A stretch of 64,000 nt of DNA from a virus: positions 30,365 through 94,364 of IMG/VR virus record IMGVR_UViG_3300037961_003440; one strand, 5' to 3'. Shown here in pieces: positions 53,845 to 60,278 of this stretch (position 1 is its first letter; the number at the start of each line of letters is the position of its first letter). The notes below the pieces were generated by a model. The model worked only from the letters and a program-made list of their open reading frames with translations, did no database searches and was not told the DNA's origin. The position numbers and the translations under genes were made by a program.

Positions 53845-54162
53845 TTATTCTTCATTTTCAAAAATTGGTCTGCCATTTTCAGTAAATAGTCCACCGTTTG
53901 TAATATGCTTTACAACAGCCTTTTCCATTTTCTTTCTTGTACTTACCATTCTCTTTTCGCTTACAACATTCAAGTTTGATAGTGTATTTAGAGTTTCATT
54001 AATAAAACTCTTAGCCAATTCAAATTGTGCATTTTGACTTTCATCAAGATATACACCACCTGTTGCACGACTCATAATTCTACGAAGTTCAAAATCCGTA
54101 ATAAGTCCTGCTTCTACTTGTTCTTTCAGCATTGTTTCCAATTCATTCACATTTTTACTCAT
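53845..54162 (-). CDS. Unknown protein upstream of the ubiquitin-like gene
   Basis: 105 residues after AAAGGTGAAAAAGAA. Helical throughout (VNELETMLKEQVEAGLITD; KSFINETLNTLSNLNVVSEK), with the end GGLFTENGRPIFENEE. It is 14 bases before the ubiquitin-like gene and shares its promoter. It has no E2 signature. It could be a partner or target of the modifier. Confidence 0.55.
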   Translation of the reverse strand: MSKNVNELETMLKEQVEAGLITDFELRRIMSRATGGVYLDESQNAQFELAKSFINETLNTLSNLNVVSEKRMVSTRKKMEKAVVKHITNGGLFTENGRPIFENEE

Positions 54163-54315
54163 TTCTTTTTCACCTTTTTTCTTTTGTGGACATTGGGCTG
54201 TTCCTCACCATATTTACATAAAAAACTGAGCCTATTAAGGTTCTTGTTAATTTATGTTTGCTATAATGATATAATATCATCATATTAAATCGCACATAAT
54301 GTACGACTTTAGAAT
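54163..54315 (-). promoter_or_regulatory. Promoter region of the ubiquitin-like operon, with palindrome
   Basis: 153 bases without a convincing gene. ATGATAT-A-ATATCAT (54266-54280) is a perfect 15-base dyad, about 100 bases before the first ATG; it overlaps AT-rich sequence that could hold a TATA box. The arrangement suggests an operator at a promoter. Confidence 0.5.
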
Positions 54316-54552
54316 TCAATCTTTCCAAGTCCAAAGACAACCCTTGTAAGTATTCATTGAAATACCCTGAATTCTTTGTACATCAACCTTATGAAATGTA
54401 CGGGTCTTAGCCAACACATTATTTAATGCCTGCATTTGAATGCCGTATCTTTCACCATTATTGATAAATTCGTATATTTCTTGTGTACTTCGGGGTTCTT
54501 TGGCTTCTTTGAGATATTTTTCTATCTTAATTCTTATCCTTTTGTATTTCAT
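54316..54552 (-). CDS. Winged-helix protein
   Basis: 78 residues from ATG after AGGTGATATTA. The helical order with RSTQEIYEFINNGERYGIQ, then MQALNNVLAKTRTFHKVD and a wing (GISMNTYKGCLWTW) matches small winged-helix domains. Probably a DNA-binding regulator; it is the last gene before the palindromic gap. Confidence 0.6.
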   Translation of the reverse strand: MKYKRIRIKIEKYLKEAKEPRSTQEIYEFINNGERYGIQMQALNNVLAKTRTFHKVDVQRIQGISMNTYKGCLWTWKD

Positions 54553-54772
54553 TAATATCACCTTTCAATCCATTAATATCATCTTGTACCTTTCTTAATG
54601 TTTTCATAACATTAGATACTATCTCACTTACTTCATTAAGTTTTTCGTCTATCTCTTCTTTCCATTCTGTTTTCGGTTTCATTATCTTACCTACCTTTTC
54701 ATAGCATTTATCACAAAGTATTGGATTACCTGTAATTCCTTTGTAACAACCACACATTAAACATTCTCCCAT
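54527..54772 (-). CDS. Zinc ribbon plus coiled coil
   Basis: 81 residues. CLMCGCYKG and CDKCYEK form a zinc site; the remainder (IDEKLNEVSEIVSNVMKTLR) is coiled coil. It overlaps the winged-helix gene by 26 bases. Unknown role. Confidence 0.55.
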   Translation of the reverse strand: MGECLMCGCYKGITGNPILCDKCYEKVGKIMKPKTEWKEEIDEKLNEVSEIVSNVMKTLRKVQDDINGLKGDINEIQKDKN

Positions 54773-54778
54773 CTTTAA

Positions 54779-55147
54779 TCACCTATATCTTTTTGCTTGT
54801 TTTCTTGAGGATATAGAACCACTAAATCTATTATCTACTCTCCATGTTCTTTCATCGGTTGATGTATTGCGAACATCCTTATTGTTTCTAATTGCATCAA
54901 GTACATTAGACTCATGAGCAGATAATCCAAAATCAGTCATCTTACCTTCAAGTTTTTTAATTTCATTTTGTGTTTTCTTAATCGCCTTTTTCTTAGATTC
55001 AGCCTTATCGGTTAATACTTTATTCCCTAAAGGTTTGCCGTAATTAGCCACATCTTTCTGTATCTTATCCTCAATTTGATTAAGAATCTTCCTCAGTTCT
55101 CTCTTTTGTTCCGTCAATCTTTGCTTCAACATTATTTTCCTTTTCAT
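54779..55147 (-). CDS. Basic coiled-coil protein
   Basis: 122 residues with ATG (MKRKIMLKQRL) after GAGGAATGATT. Lys-rich coiled coil to about residue 75; the end (TWRVDNRFSGSISSRKQAKR) is basic and probably disordered. It may bind nucleic acid. Confidence 0.5.
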   Translation of the reverse strand: MKRKIMLKQRLTEQKRELRKILNQIEDKIQKDVANYGKPLGNKVLTDKAESKKKAIKKTQNEIKKLEGKMTDFGLSAHESNVLDAIRNNKDVRNTSTDERTWRVDNRFSGSISSRKQAKRYR

Positions 55148-55286
55148 AATCATTCCTCATTTCTTTTGCAATTGCTTTACACTTATGCCAATTGCCAACA
55201 CGACCATTACAAAATATATACCATGCAATTCTATCTTCGCTGAAATTATTTTGTAACATATAATTGATATGTTTCATTTTACCCAT
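55080..55286 (-). CDS. Unknown 68-residue protein
   Basis: Starts at ATG after GGGAGATATGAA. Contains FSEDRIAWYIFCNGRVGNWH and a charged tail. Overlaps the next gene by 68 bases. Confidence 0.5.
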   Translation of the reverse strand: MGKMKHINYMLQNNFSEDRIAWYIFCNGRVGNWHKCKAIAKEMRNDYEKENNVEAKIDGTKERTEEDS

Positions 55287-55287
55287 T

Positions 55288-55581
55288 TCATATCTCCCTA
55301 ATTTTAATCAGAAGTAAAACCAAATAGCCTATTAAATCTTTGACCACATCTTCATCAGATTCAATGCTATCATTACCTTGCATTAATCTATTGAGTTTAT
55401 CGTCAATTCTAACTCTAAGCCCTTCGTCAATTCCTGCTTTTGAAAAAACCCTAATTGGGTTCATCACGGAATCGCCATATTGTTCATTCTTTTGAATTAG
55501 GAAATCCCTAATTTCATCCATTGTTTCTTTTATTTTCTTTTTTGTTTCCATACTGTCCACCAGAACATCAGTCTTTTTCAT
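55288..55581 (-). CDS. Possible DUF1599 (nucleotide modification-associated) protein
   Basis: 97 residues; the second ATG at 55551 after GGTGGACAGT is an alternative start. The pattern QKNEQYGDSVMNPIRVFSKA, GLRVRIDDKLNRLMQG, SDEDVVKDLIGYLVLL matches DUF1599/Nmad1, a family found near nucleotide-modification genes in phages. It is the first gene of the leftward unit beside the origin-like gap. Its biochemical role is not known. Confidence 0.55.
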   Translation of the reverse strand: MKKTDVLVDSMETKKKIKETMDEIRDFLIQKNEQYGDSVMNPIRVFSKAGIDEGLRVRIDDKLNRLMQGNDSIESDEDVVKDLIGYLVLLLIKIREI

Positions 55582-55610
55582 TTAATTTAAAACTTTATCT
55601 CTTACAAAAT

Positions 55611-55625
55611 GACACCTTTTCCCAT
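55611..55625 (-). repeat. GGGAAAAG iteron, copy 1
   Basis: GACACCTTTTCCCAT on the plus strand, i.e. ATGGGAAAAGGTGTC on the minus strand. It differs from copy 2 by one base in 15. Confidence 0.55.
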
Positions 55626-55692
55626 TTTCCCATGCTACAAAATGTATGAGATAATATTTTGCATGAGATAATCCAATTTTCTTAATCATTTT

Positions 55693-55707
55693 GATACCTT
55701 TTCCCAT
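55693..55707 (-). repeat. GGGAAAAG iteron, copy 2
   Basis: GATACCTTTTCCCAT; followed by two further partial copies (ATTATCCCA, CTTTTCCCACA). Confidence 0.55.
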
Positions 55708-55808
55708 TATCCCACTTTTCCCACACTTTGACCCTCTTACATATATACACAAATATATACAAAAATAGATAGAGAGTAAAGTAAAGTAAGTAAGGAAGGA
55801 AAGGGAAA

Positions 55809-55822
55809 AGGGGAAAAGATAC
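55809..55822 (+). repeat. GGGAAAAG iteron, copy 3 (inverted)
   Basis: AGGGGAAAAGATAC, opposite in orientation to copies 1 and 2 and preceded by another GGGAAAAG, in a polypurine stretch. Confidence 0.5.
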
Positions 55823-55883
55823 TAAAATAAACATAATGATTAAGATAATATAATTATCTAATACAAAATGTTTTCTCATAGTA

Positions 55884-55896
55884 ATGGGAAAAGATG
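55884..55896 (+). repeat. GGGAAAAG iteron, copy 4 (inverted)
   Basis: ATGGGAAAAGATG, overlapping the 16-bp palindrome that begins at 55893. Confidence 0.55.
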
Positions 55897-55908
55897 GGAA
55901 TTCCCATC
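55893..55908. repeat. Perfect 16-bp palindrome
   Basis: GATGGGAATTCCCATC reads the same on both strands. Its half site GATGGGAA resembles the iteron core, so it may bind the same protein as a dimer. Confidence 0.7.
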
Positions 55909-56055
55909 AAATAAATTATGTCATACAAAATGACTGACATCTTTTAAACAAAGATAAATGATTAAAACTAATAAAATAAAACTATATTAAAATGATTAGT
56001 TATAGTTTATATATTGTTCTGGTTATTGTTAGATAAATAAGACAATTTATCCAAA

Positions 56056-56174
56056 AAACTTCTGTGCGAATTGCCCAAACCGACACCACCTATGACCCCC
56101 TACCCCTTATAAGGCAAGCCGACCCCCTCCGACCTGCCTATATATCACCAATTAGATTGTTTTGTCAGAAGTTT
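56056..56174 (-). other. GC-rich, G-run island bounded by a 9-bp inverted repeat
   Basis: AAACTTCTG (56056-56064) and CAGAAGTTT (56166-56174) enclose a GC-rich stretch whose minus strand carries runs of G3-G5 and two copies of AGGGGGTC. It could form a G-quadruplex or a structured RNA. No tRNA pattern is seen in it. Confidence 0.5.
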
Positions 56175-56177
56175 AGA

Positions 56178-56187
56178 ACCATATGGT
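56178..56187. repeat. CCATATGG palindrome, site 1
   Basis: ACCATATGGT, between the GC-rich island and the end of the leftward gene at 56298. Confidence 0.55.
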
Positions 56188-56264
56188 AATAATAACTAAT
56201 AGTGTAAATTTGTGGAACGCATTATTACCCCAAAGGGCGACATTTTTTGTGAGAAAATGCCGAA

Positions 56265-56300
56265 AAACTCCCTCAAATTGAGGCTTAATCCTCTTCATCA
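56265..56300 (-). terminator. Terminator after the 56298 gene
   Basis: On the minus strand GAGGCTT (spanning the stop) can pair with AAGCCTC, or CCTCAA-T-TTGAGG can form just downstream; GAGTTTTT follows. The two stems share bases, so they exclude each other. Confidence 0.45.
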
Positions 56301-56777
56301 AGCCTCATTTGAATTAACCCCATAAGTGCCGGATAAATTTCCGGTTTCTTTGAAATTCCTGCGACCATCACGCTCATCGGCTTCAAGTTTTGCTTTCAAA
56401 TATGATTCAAGTGTATGTTCATATCTAACACCATCTTCAACAAATGTCGGTTTGAGTTTTGAATTCTCAAAAAATATTTGGTGATTAACTTGATTATCTT
56501 TTGCCTGTTTTGAGTTAGCCTTTAGCACATCTTTGTCAAGTCGGACACTTCGCCAACCTTCAAATTCATTATCAGCAAATTCAAGTTTTAGACTCTTGAC
56601 GATTTTTTCACGGTTTCTAAGTGATTCACCTCGCTTCATTTGATATTCGGCAAGGTCAATTTTGTCAAGAATAACCTCATCTTCACTATTCTCATTTTCA
56701 ACAATCCACGCCTTAAGAGGGGCGAGAAATTTGTTATATATCTCATCGTTTTGGTATTTCGTTTTCTTTTCGGTCAT
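56298..56777 (-). CDS. Unknown early protein
   Basis: 159 residues from ATG (MTEKKTKYQNDEIYNK) after GTGGTAATTAAT. Charged, mainly helical, with a middle GWRSVRLDKDVLKANSKQAK and an end that looks disordered (GNLSGTYGVNSNEA). It is divergent from the 56894 gene across two CATATGG sites, so both are probably co-regulated. Confidence 0.5.
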   Translation of the reverse strand: MTEKKTKYQNDEIYNKFLAPLKAWIVENENSEDEVILDKIDLAEYQMKRGESLRNREKIVKSLKLEFADNEFEGWRSVRLDKDVLKANSKQAKDNQVNHQIFFENSKLKPTFVEDGVRYEHTLESYLKAKLEADERDGRRNFKETGNLSGTYGVNSNEA

Positions 56778-56833
56778 ATTAATTACCACTAAATAGGACT
56801 TCTTTAACATCATAAGGTTTTCACAAAGTTACA

Positions 56834-56843
56834 ACCATATGGT
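56834..56843. repeat. CCATATGG palindrome, site 2
   Basis: ACCATATGGT in the divergent promoter, followed by CACTTTGTAGGCACG, a word shared in altered form with site 7. Confidence 0.6.
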
Positions 56844-56872
56844 AAGGCCACTTTGTAGGCACGAACCTTAAG

Positions 56873-56882
56873 GTCATATGGT
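56873..56882. repeat. CATATGG site 3 (half-degenerate)
   Basis: GTCATATGGT, immediately before the start-codon hairpin of the 56894 gene. Confidence 0.45.
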
Positions 56883-56895
56883 ATTCTAATACCAT
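56878..56895 (+). promoter_or_regulatory. Hairpin covering the start of the RHH-like gene
   Basis: ATGGTATT-CT-AATACCAT is a perfect 8-bp inverted repeat whose last two bases are the A and T of the ATG at 56894. As DNA it could be an operator; as RNA it could hide the start codon. Confidence 0.55.
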
Positions 56896-57103
56896 GTTTT
56901 CATGGAGAAAAATATCAAGAAAAGAGCGTAAAGAAGAAACACAAAAGAATTTTACCCTTAAATTAAAACAGGATAGATATAAGAATTGGATTTGTGAATC
57001 TGCAAGGGTTCAAGGTAATACAATTGAAGAGGTCAAAGAAAGAATGGATTTATTATTGGCTGCAATTGTTGAAAAATTAGATGAAGCAAACGGAGATGAA
57101 TAA
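56894..57103 (+). CDS. Ribbon-helix-helix-like regulator (possible)
   Basis: 69 residues. After a basic N-terminus (RKISRKERKEETQ) come a strand (NFTLKLKQ) and two helices (DRYKNWICESARVQG; TIEEVKERMDLLLAAIVEKL). This is the order of RHH DNA-binding proteins. The gene sits on two CATATGG sites and starts inside a palindrome, as an autoregulated repressor would. RHH assignment is by pattern only. Confidence 0.45.
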   Translation: MFSWRKISRKERKEETQKNFTLKLKQDRYKNWICESARVQGNTIEEVKERMDLLLAAIVEKLDEANGDE

Positions 57104-57104
57104 A

Positions 57105-57341
57105 ATGGATAACATACCAAAAGAAGTAGAAAAAACAATAGAGCAAATAACACGAGAACAGAAAAAAGTATTTGAGGATTATTACGATACACAAATTAGA
57201 AAATGGGTTTGGTATTGTTGTAATAAGGGCTGTGCAACAATTAATGTAAAAAATCCTTTAGATAGTGTAGTTTTTGTTGATGCTTGGAGATATTTAGAAA
57301 CAGAATGTCTAAAAAATAGCAAGGTGAATAATAATGAGTAA
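57105..57341 (+). CDS. Unknown early protein
   Basis: 78 residues from ATG (MDNIPKEVEKTIEQ) after GGAGATGAATAAA. Helical, with RKWVWYCCNKGCATINV containing three Cys. Overlaps the next gene by eight bases. Confidence 0.5.
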   Translation: MDNIPKEVEKTIEQITREQKKVFEDYYDTQIRKWVWYCCNKGCATINVKNPLDSVVFVDAWRYLETECLKNSKVNNNE

Positions 57342-57471
57342 ATTATTGAAAGAAGCACAAAGTAAAACTCTTGAATTGTTAAAAATTGAAGAGGATTTGG
57401 CATATCATAGATGGTTAAGAGCAAAACAAATGGTTGAATTTAAGAAATTATTGGAGAGTGAGGAAGAATGA
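57334..57471 (+). CDS. 45-residue helical protein
   Basis: ATG after AAGGTGAATAATA, ending in an ATGA overlap. Amphipathic helix with a Glu-rich end (KKLLESEEE). Real by its ribosome site and coupling; function unknown. Confidence 0.55.
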   Translation: MSKLLKEAQSKTLELLKIEEDLAYHRWLRAKQMVEFKKLLESEEE

Positions 57472-57725
57472 AATACAAATATGATATGACTAAAGAAGTT
57501 TTGATTGCTTCATGGCTAAAAGATTTTGATGAATTACCACATACTAAAAGTGTAGTTTATAGTTTCTTTAGTATTATTTCCGAAACTGATGATGAAGAAA
57601 TAATTAATTCTTATTATACTTCTATTGTTGGATTATTAAAAGACTGTAAAGGCTATCCTCTAAAAAGAGGTTGGAATTTTAAGAAAAGTAATATTGAATT
57701 GCTAAAAGAATTAGGGTGGTATTGA
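57468..57725 (+). CDS. Unknown early protein
   Basis: 85 residues, coupled by ATGA. Helical with HTKSVVYSFFSIISETDDEE. The stop overlaps the next ATG (TGATG). Confidence 0.5.
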   Translation: MKYKYDMTKEVLIASWLKDFDELPHTKSVVYSFFSIISETDDEEIINSYYTSIVGLLKDCKGYPLKRGWNFKKSNIELLKELGWY

Positions 57726-57913
57726 TGAAATACAAAAATAATCAATTAATTGCAATTATTCAAGAGATATGTGCAATAATTTATTTTCAACAATCATTAA
57801 AACATCAAGATAAATGGTTGAATGACAGAATTAAAGATGGGCTTTGGGATTTAGAATTGTGTGAAGATGAAGAATATGAAAATGGATTTAAAAAAGAAGG
57901 TGAGGAAGAATGA
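57725..57913 (+). CDS. Unknown early protein
   Basis: 62 residues from ATG (MKYKNNQLIAII) after GGGTGGTATTG. Helical, acidic end. Starts MKYK like the preceding protein (MKYKYDM), which may reflect duplication. Confidence 0.5.
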   Translation: MKYKNNQLIAIIQEICAIIYFQQSLKHQDKWLNDRIKDGLWDLELCEDEEYENGFKKEGEEE

Positions 57914-58185
57914 TAAATGAAATAATGAATGAATTAGTAGAATTAAGATTTAAAGTAATAGGTGCTAAAGATAGCAATACAGGTAAAATACCGGATTATA
58001 GAAATTATGCTGTAACATATTTTTTGAATATGAATCATGCTTATGTTGATTATGGTATTGAAGGTTTGAGAACACAAATTTTGTATGTTATTTCAAATCT
58101 TGAAGATTGGAATTGTGTTGAAGGTATGAAAGTTAAAAATCAATTAAAATTGATTACTATTAAATTAAAGGAGATGTTAAAATAG
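57910..58185 (+). CDS. Unknown early protein
   Basis: 91 residues at an ATGA overlap. Helical (EIMNELVELRFKVIG; GIEGLRTQILYVISNLEDW). Its stop overlaps the ATA start of the next gene as ATAG. Confidence 0.5.
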   Translation: MINEIMNELVELRFKVIGAKDSNTGKIPDYRNYAVTYFLNMNHAYVDYGIEGLRTQILYVISNLEDWNCVEGMKVKNQLKLITIKLKEMLK

Positions 58186-58382
58186 GTAAATTTCAAAGAA
58201 GGCATTATGAAATATTAGCCGCTACAATTGCTTTATTTAATGAAAATGAATTATATGAAGTAGATGATATAATCAATAAAGTTACTGATATGCTAATAGC
58301 GGATAATCACAGGTTCAAATATAATCAATTTGTTGAAAAAATTGAATTTATAAGAAATAGATTTGTTCCGAGATACGATTAG
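58182..58382 (+). CDS. Small phage-family protein starting at ATA
   Basis: 66 residues. No ATG, GTG or TTG is near the start, but ATA at 58182 lies five bases after AAGGAGATG, and overlaps the upstream TAG. The product begins (M)GKFQRRHYEILAATIA and has ADNHRFKYNQFVEKIEF, the pattern of a common phage family (RRHY..iA...; DN.rF....F) which normally begins M-x-K-F. So the ATA start is likely real. Function unknown. Confidence 0.6.
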   Translation: MGKFQRRHYEILAATIALFNENELYEVDDIINKVTDMLIADNHRFKYNQFVEKIEFIRNRFVPRYD

Positions 58383-58408
58383 ATTTATCATACCTCCGTG
58401 TGCAGTTT

Positions 58409-58442
58409 TTGGGTTCTGCATTATTAAAAACCCAATTTTTTT
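58409..58442 (+). terminator. Terminator of the early gene run
   Basis: TTGGGTT (58409-58415) pairs with AACCCAA (58429-58435) over 13 bases, then seven T. It follows the 58182 gene by 26 bases. Confidence 0.75.
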
Positions 58443-58476
58443 GAGTTTTAAATTATTTCAAGGTACTGCAAAGCGT

Positions 58477-58486
58477 ACCATATGGA
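58477..58486. repeat. CCATATGG palindrome, site 4
   Basis: ACCATATGGA, preceded by GGTACTGCAAAGCGT (itself GGTAC...GTACC) and about 70 bases before the 58554 gene. CTGCAAAGCG recurs before site 8. Confidence 0.55.
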
Positions 58487-58553
58487 TGCCGCTTTTGCAT
58501 AATCCTTAGATAATAATCGAAACCCTATTTATCACCTAATAGGAGGTAGTAGT

Positions 58554-59030
58554 ATGAGTAATACAGAAGAAGAAATGCAAGACGAAAACAAGAAAGCAAC
58601 CAAAGAGGATGTCATTGAATTGGCAGAATCAATGGGGATAAATAGAGGCACTTGTTCATGGGATAATCCGGTGAACAAATTTGTAATAATGTTGAATACA
58701 TTATTCATGAATACCTTAGCAAGTGAAAGAGTGAACCAAGATTGTTTGATGATTTTAGTCGGCCAACCAATAGGTCAATTAAAAGCCATCAAAGAATCAT
58801 ATGATGCTTTCAAAGCGGCTGAACAAAAGCAACGAGATTATTACAAGGCTGAAAGAACCAAGAAAGATGAATGGGAAGAAAAATATAATTCTGTTAAATG
58901 GAAAAACAGACATATTCAATCTTCTAATAGATTCGCACGAGTCATCGCTCAGATGGCTTTAGATGATTCAAGAAGATTGAGTTATGCAATATCGGAGGCT
59001 AATGATATGTTTAGTTTCGACGATGAGTGA
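58554..59030 (+). CDS. Unknown early protein ending in a repeated acidic peptide
   Basis: 158 residues after ATAGGAGGTAGTAGT. Acidic N-terminus, helical middle and a Lys/Glu coiled coil (KQRDYYKAERTKKDEWEEKY). The last seven residues, MFSFDDE, are preceded by their own GGAGG (58994-58998) and ATG (59007). The same arrangement is repeated as micro-ORFs at 59203 and 59298. Function unknown. Confidence 0.6.
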   Translation: MSNTEEEMQDENKKATKEDVIELAESMGINRGTCSWDNPVNKFVIMLNTLFMNTLASERVNQDCLMILVGQPIGQLKAIKESYDAFKAAEQKQRDYYKAERTKKDEWEEKYNSVKWKNRHIQSSNRFARVIAQMALDDSRRLSYAISEANDMFSFDDE

Positions 59031-59150
59031 TTAATTTCACTACTAAACTACTGCAACAAGTCCGGTTCAGGGGGTAATTTATTGGTTCAATTACTCCTTG
59101 AATCGGCACATCATCGGCTTTGTTTCATTATACAAAAGTGTCATTTCACA

Positions 59151-59162
59151 AACCATATGGTT
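59151..59162. repeat. CCATATGG palindrome, site 5
   Basis: AACCATATGGTT, a 12-bp perfect palindrome; its 3' half forms part of the hairpin of unit A. Confidence 0.65.
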
Positions 59163-59195
59163 GTCCACGATAGTAAAATGGACACCGCAGGAGGG
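59159..59195 (+). promoter_or_regulatory. Unit A: hairpin plus strong ribosome site
   Basis: GG-T-TGTCC (59159-59166), 13-base loop, GGACACC (59180-59186), then GCAGGAGGGT. Compared with unit B, four stem pairs differ on both sides and still pair, so the RNA fold is probably conserved. Confidence 0.65.
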
Positions 59196-59202
59196 TAATT
59201 TA

Positions 59203-59223
59203 ATGTTTGATTGTGATGACTGA
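59203..59223 (+). CDS. Micro-ORF MFDCDD
   Basis: Six codons and TGA, seven bases after GGAGGG. The peptide is acidic and resembles MFFDDDE of the next unit and the end of the 58554 protein. Translation itself may matter more than the peptide. Confidence 0.45.
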   Translation: MFDCDD

Positions 59224-59246
59224 TTATTATCATTACCAAACATATT

Positions 59247-59256
59247 ACCATATGGT
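59247..59256. repeat. CCATATGG palindrome, site 6
   Basis: ACCATATGGT; the GG begins the hairpin of unit B. Confidence 0.65.
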
Positions 59257-59289
59257 TCATGCGTTAGCATATTATGAACCGCAGGAGGG
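59254..59289 (+). promoter_or_regulatory. Unit B: hairpin plus strong ribosome site
   Basis: GGTTCAT (59254-59260), 13-base loop, ATGAACC (59274-59280), then GCAGGAGGGT. Same layout, loop length and downstream sequence as unit A, with a different stem sequence. Confidence 0.65.
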
Positions 59290-59297
59290 TGAACAGA

Positions 59298-59321
59298 ATG
59301 TTCTTTGACGATGACGAGTGA
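59298..59321 (+). CDS. Micro-ORF MFFDDDE
   Basis: Seven codons and TGA, eight bases after GGAGGG. An in-frame ATG at 59274, inside the hairpin, would make it 15 codons. TGATTA follows the stop, as in the 58554 gene and unit A. Confidence 0.45.
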   Translation: MFFDDDE

Positions 59322-59621
59322 TTAAGTTAAGAACATTATTATCTGTTACCATATGGTAAGCACTTTGTAGCGCACCTTACAAAAATAAAATTAATAAAAA
59401 AATAAATTAAAAAAAAAGGTGGGAAGAAAATATATTACTATTTTTTTATAAGATTTGATTAAGAAAAAAATCTACACAAATCTTATGAAGCCTGACAAAC
59501 GAACAACTGAACACAAGTTTAAGTTTAAAACTTCCCATGATGGATTTTTACTAAGAATCCTAACTTAGACATACAAGATTATGACCTCTAATTATTTACT
59601 TGAAGAAATTAATCTTCTTCC
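59322..59621. other. Non-coding, AT-rich stretch
   Basis: 300 bases with no supported gene. It contains CCATATGG site 7, an A/T-only run (59385-59418) and a 10-bp inverted repeat ATAAGATTTG/CAAATCTTAT (59448-59486). The hairpin is not followed by T on either strand. Confidence 0.5.
59347..59358. repeat. CCATATGG palindrome, site 7
   Basis: TACCATATGGTA, followed by AGCACTTTGTAGCGCACC. Its reverse complement gives GGTGCGCTACAAAGTGCT upstream of the palindrome, comparable to the flanks of sites 2, 4 and 8. Confidence 0.65.
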
Positions 59622-60248
59622 TCAAGCAGAATCATCTGTGGATTCCTCCGTAGAAACTTCTTCTGCTATTGGTGGTTTAATGTTTAGACCTTCTTCAAGA
59701 TTTAATTTACCATCCCAACGACCTGTTGTAAAGTATTTGGTAAATCTTTGTTTTACAGCAAAACCTCTTGCTTTAGCCATTTCTAAACCATCAGGATATG
59801 GTGAACCACCCATTTCCTTATTTCTATCTGAAATAACATTTGTTTGTTGAATAACAAGATTGTTGTTCCAAAAATCAACGGTTGCATCAATTGTCATTTG
59901 TTCTAATGTAGACAAACTTGCTTGAACAAATGCAGGCAAATTAGATTCTGCACCCTTTTGTATAGGCCAATTTGTTGCTAATGCACCATCTGATTTTTCA
60001 ACAGTTAAATCTCTTCCTTCAATTAGAATTTGATTCCATAGATTCTTCCGCTTTGCAGAATTTCTATTACCTCTTCTAATATTCATTCGTATCAATTCAA
60101 CAGCATCAATTATATCATCATTAGAATTCAAGTAATCTTGATTACCTTCATGGTCTAAAAATTCTTCAACCTTTGTTATTCTGCTATTCCATTTTTCATC
60201 TGTCATTGACAAATCTTTTTCTTTCTTTTCTGTTTCTTTCTTAGGCAT
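59622..60248 (-). CDS. Unknown 208-residue protein
   Basis: ATG after GGAAGTGAAAAAAT. Basic N-terminus (MPKKETEKKEKDLS), helical middle (DDIIDAVELIRMNIRRGNRN), a section NWPIQKGAESNLPAFVQASL, and an acidic, Ser/Thr-rich end. It is the only leftward gene right of 56777. Sites 8 and 9 and a hairpin lie upstream of it. Confidence 0.5.
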   Translation of the reverse strand: MPKKETEKKEKDLSMTDEKWNSRITKVEEFLDHEGNQDYLNSNDDIIDAVELIRMNIRRGNRNSAKRKNLWNQILIEGRDLTVEKSDGALATNWPIQKGAESNLPAFVQASLSTLEQMTIDATVDFWNNNLVIQQTNVISDRNKEMGGSPYPDGLEMAKARGFAVKQRFTKYFTTGRWDGKLNLEEGLNIKPPIAEEVSTEESTDDSA

Positions 60249-60278
60249 ATTTTTTCACTTCCTTATTTTTCTTTTCTT

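Larger units (their letters stand above)
55582..56297. other. Non-coding region, candidate replication origin
   Basis: 716 bases with no supported gene, at the boundary between the long leftward operon and the mixed early region. It holds inverted copies of ATGGGAAAAG-type repeats, a polypyrimidine half facing a polypurine half around 55755, a 16-bp palindrome, a GC-rich island and repeated TACAAAATG words (55604, 55637, 55863, 55924). Such symmetric iteron clusters at a strand switch are typical of replication origins. No experimental sign can be read from sequence. Confidence 0.5.

Noticed and set aside
54175-54290. 37-codon leftward ORF in the gap before the ubiquitin-like operon
   Set aside because: Lies over the palindrome, lacks a ribosome site and has no recognisable pattern.
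55682-55879. 65-codon leftward ORF rich in hydrophobic residues
   Set aside because: It is the translation of the polypyrimidine/polypurine repeat tract, without a ribosome site, and composition explains its hydrophobicity.
56072-56140. tRNA gene in the GC-rich island
   Set aside because: No cloverleaf arms or T-loop consensus could be found; only G runs and a short AGGCA/TGCCT pairing.
59082-59198. 38-codon ORF from TTG after GGGGGTAATTTA, ending at the unit A ribosome site
   Set aside because: The start region resembles the SD module of unit A, but codons and residues (several His, rare CGG) do not look coding. It may be a decayed third unit.
59581-59850. Rightward ORF of 89 codons
   Set aside because: Antisense to the leftward gene ending at 59622, which has a good ribosome site.
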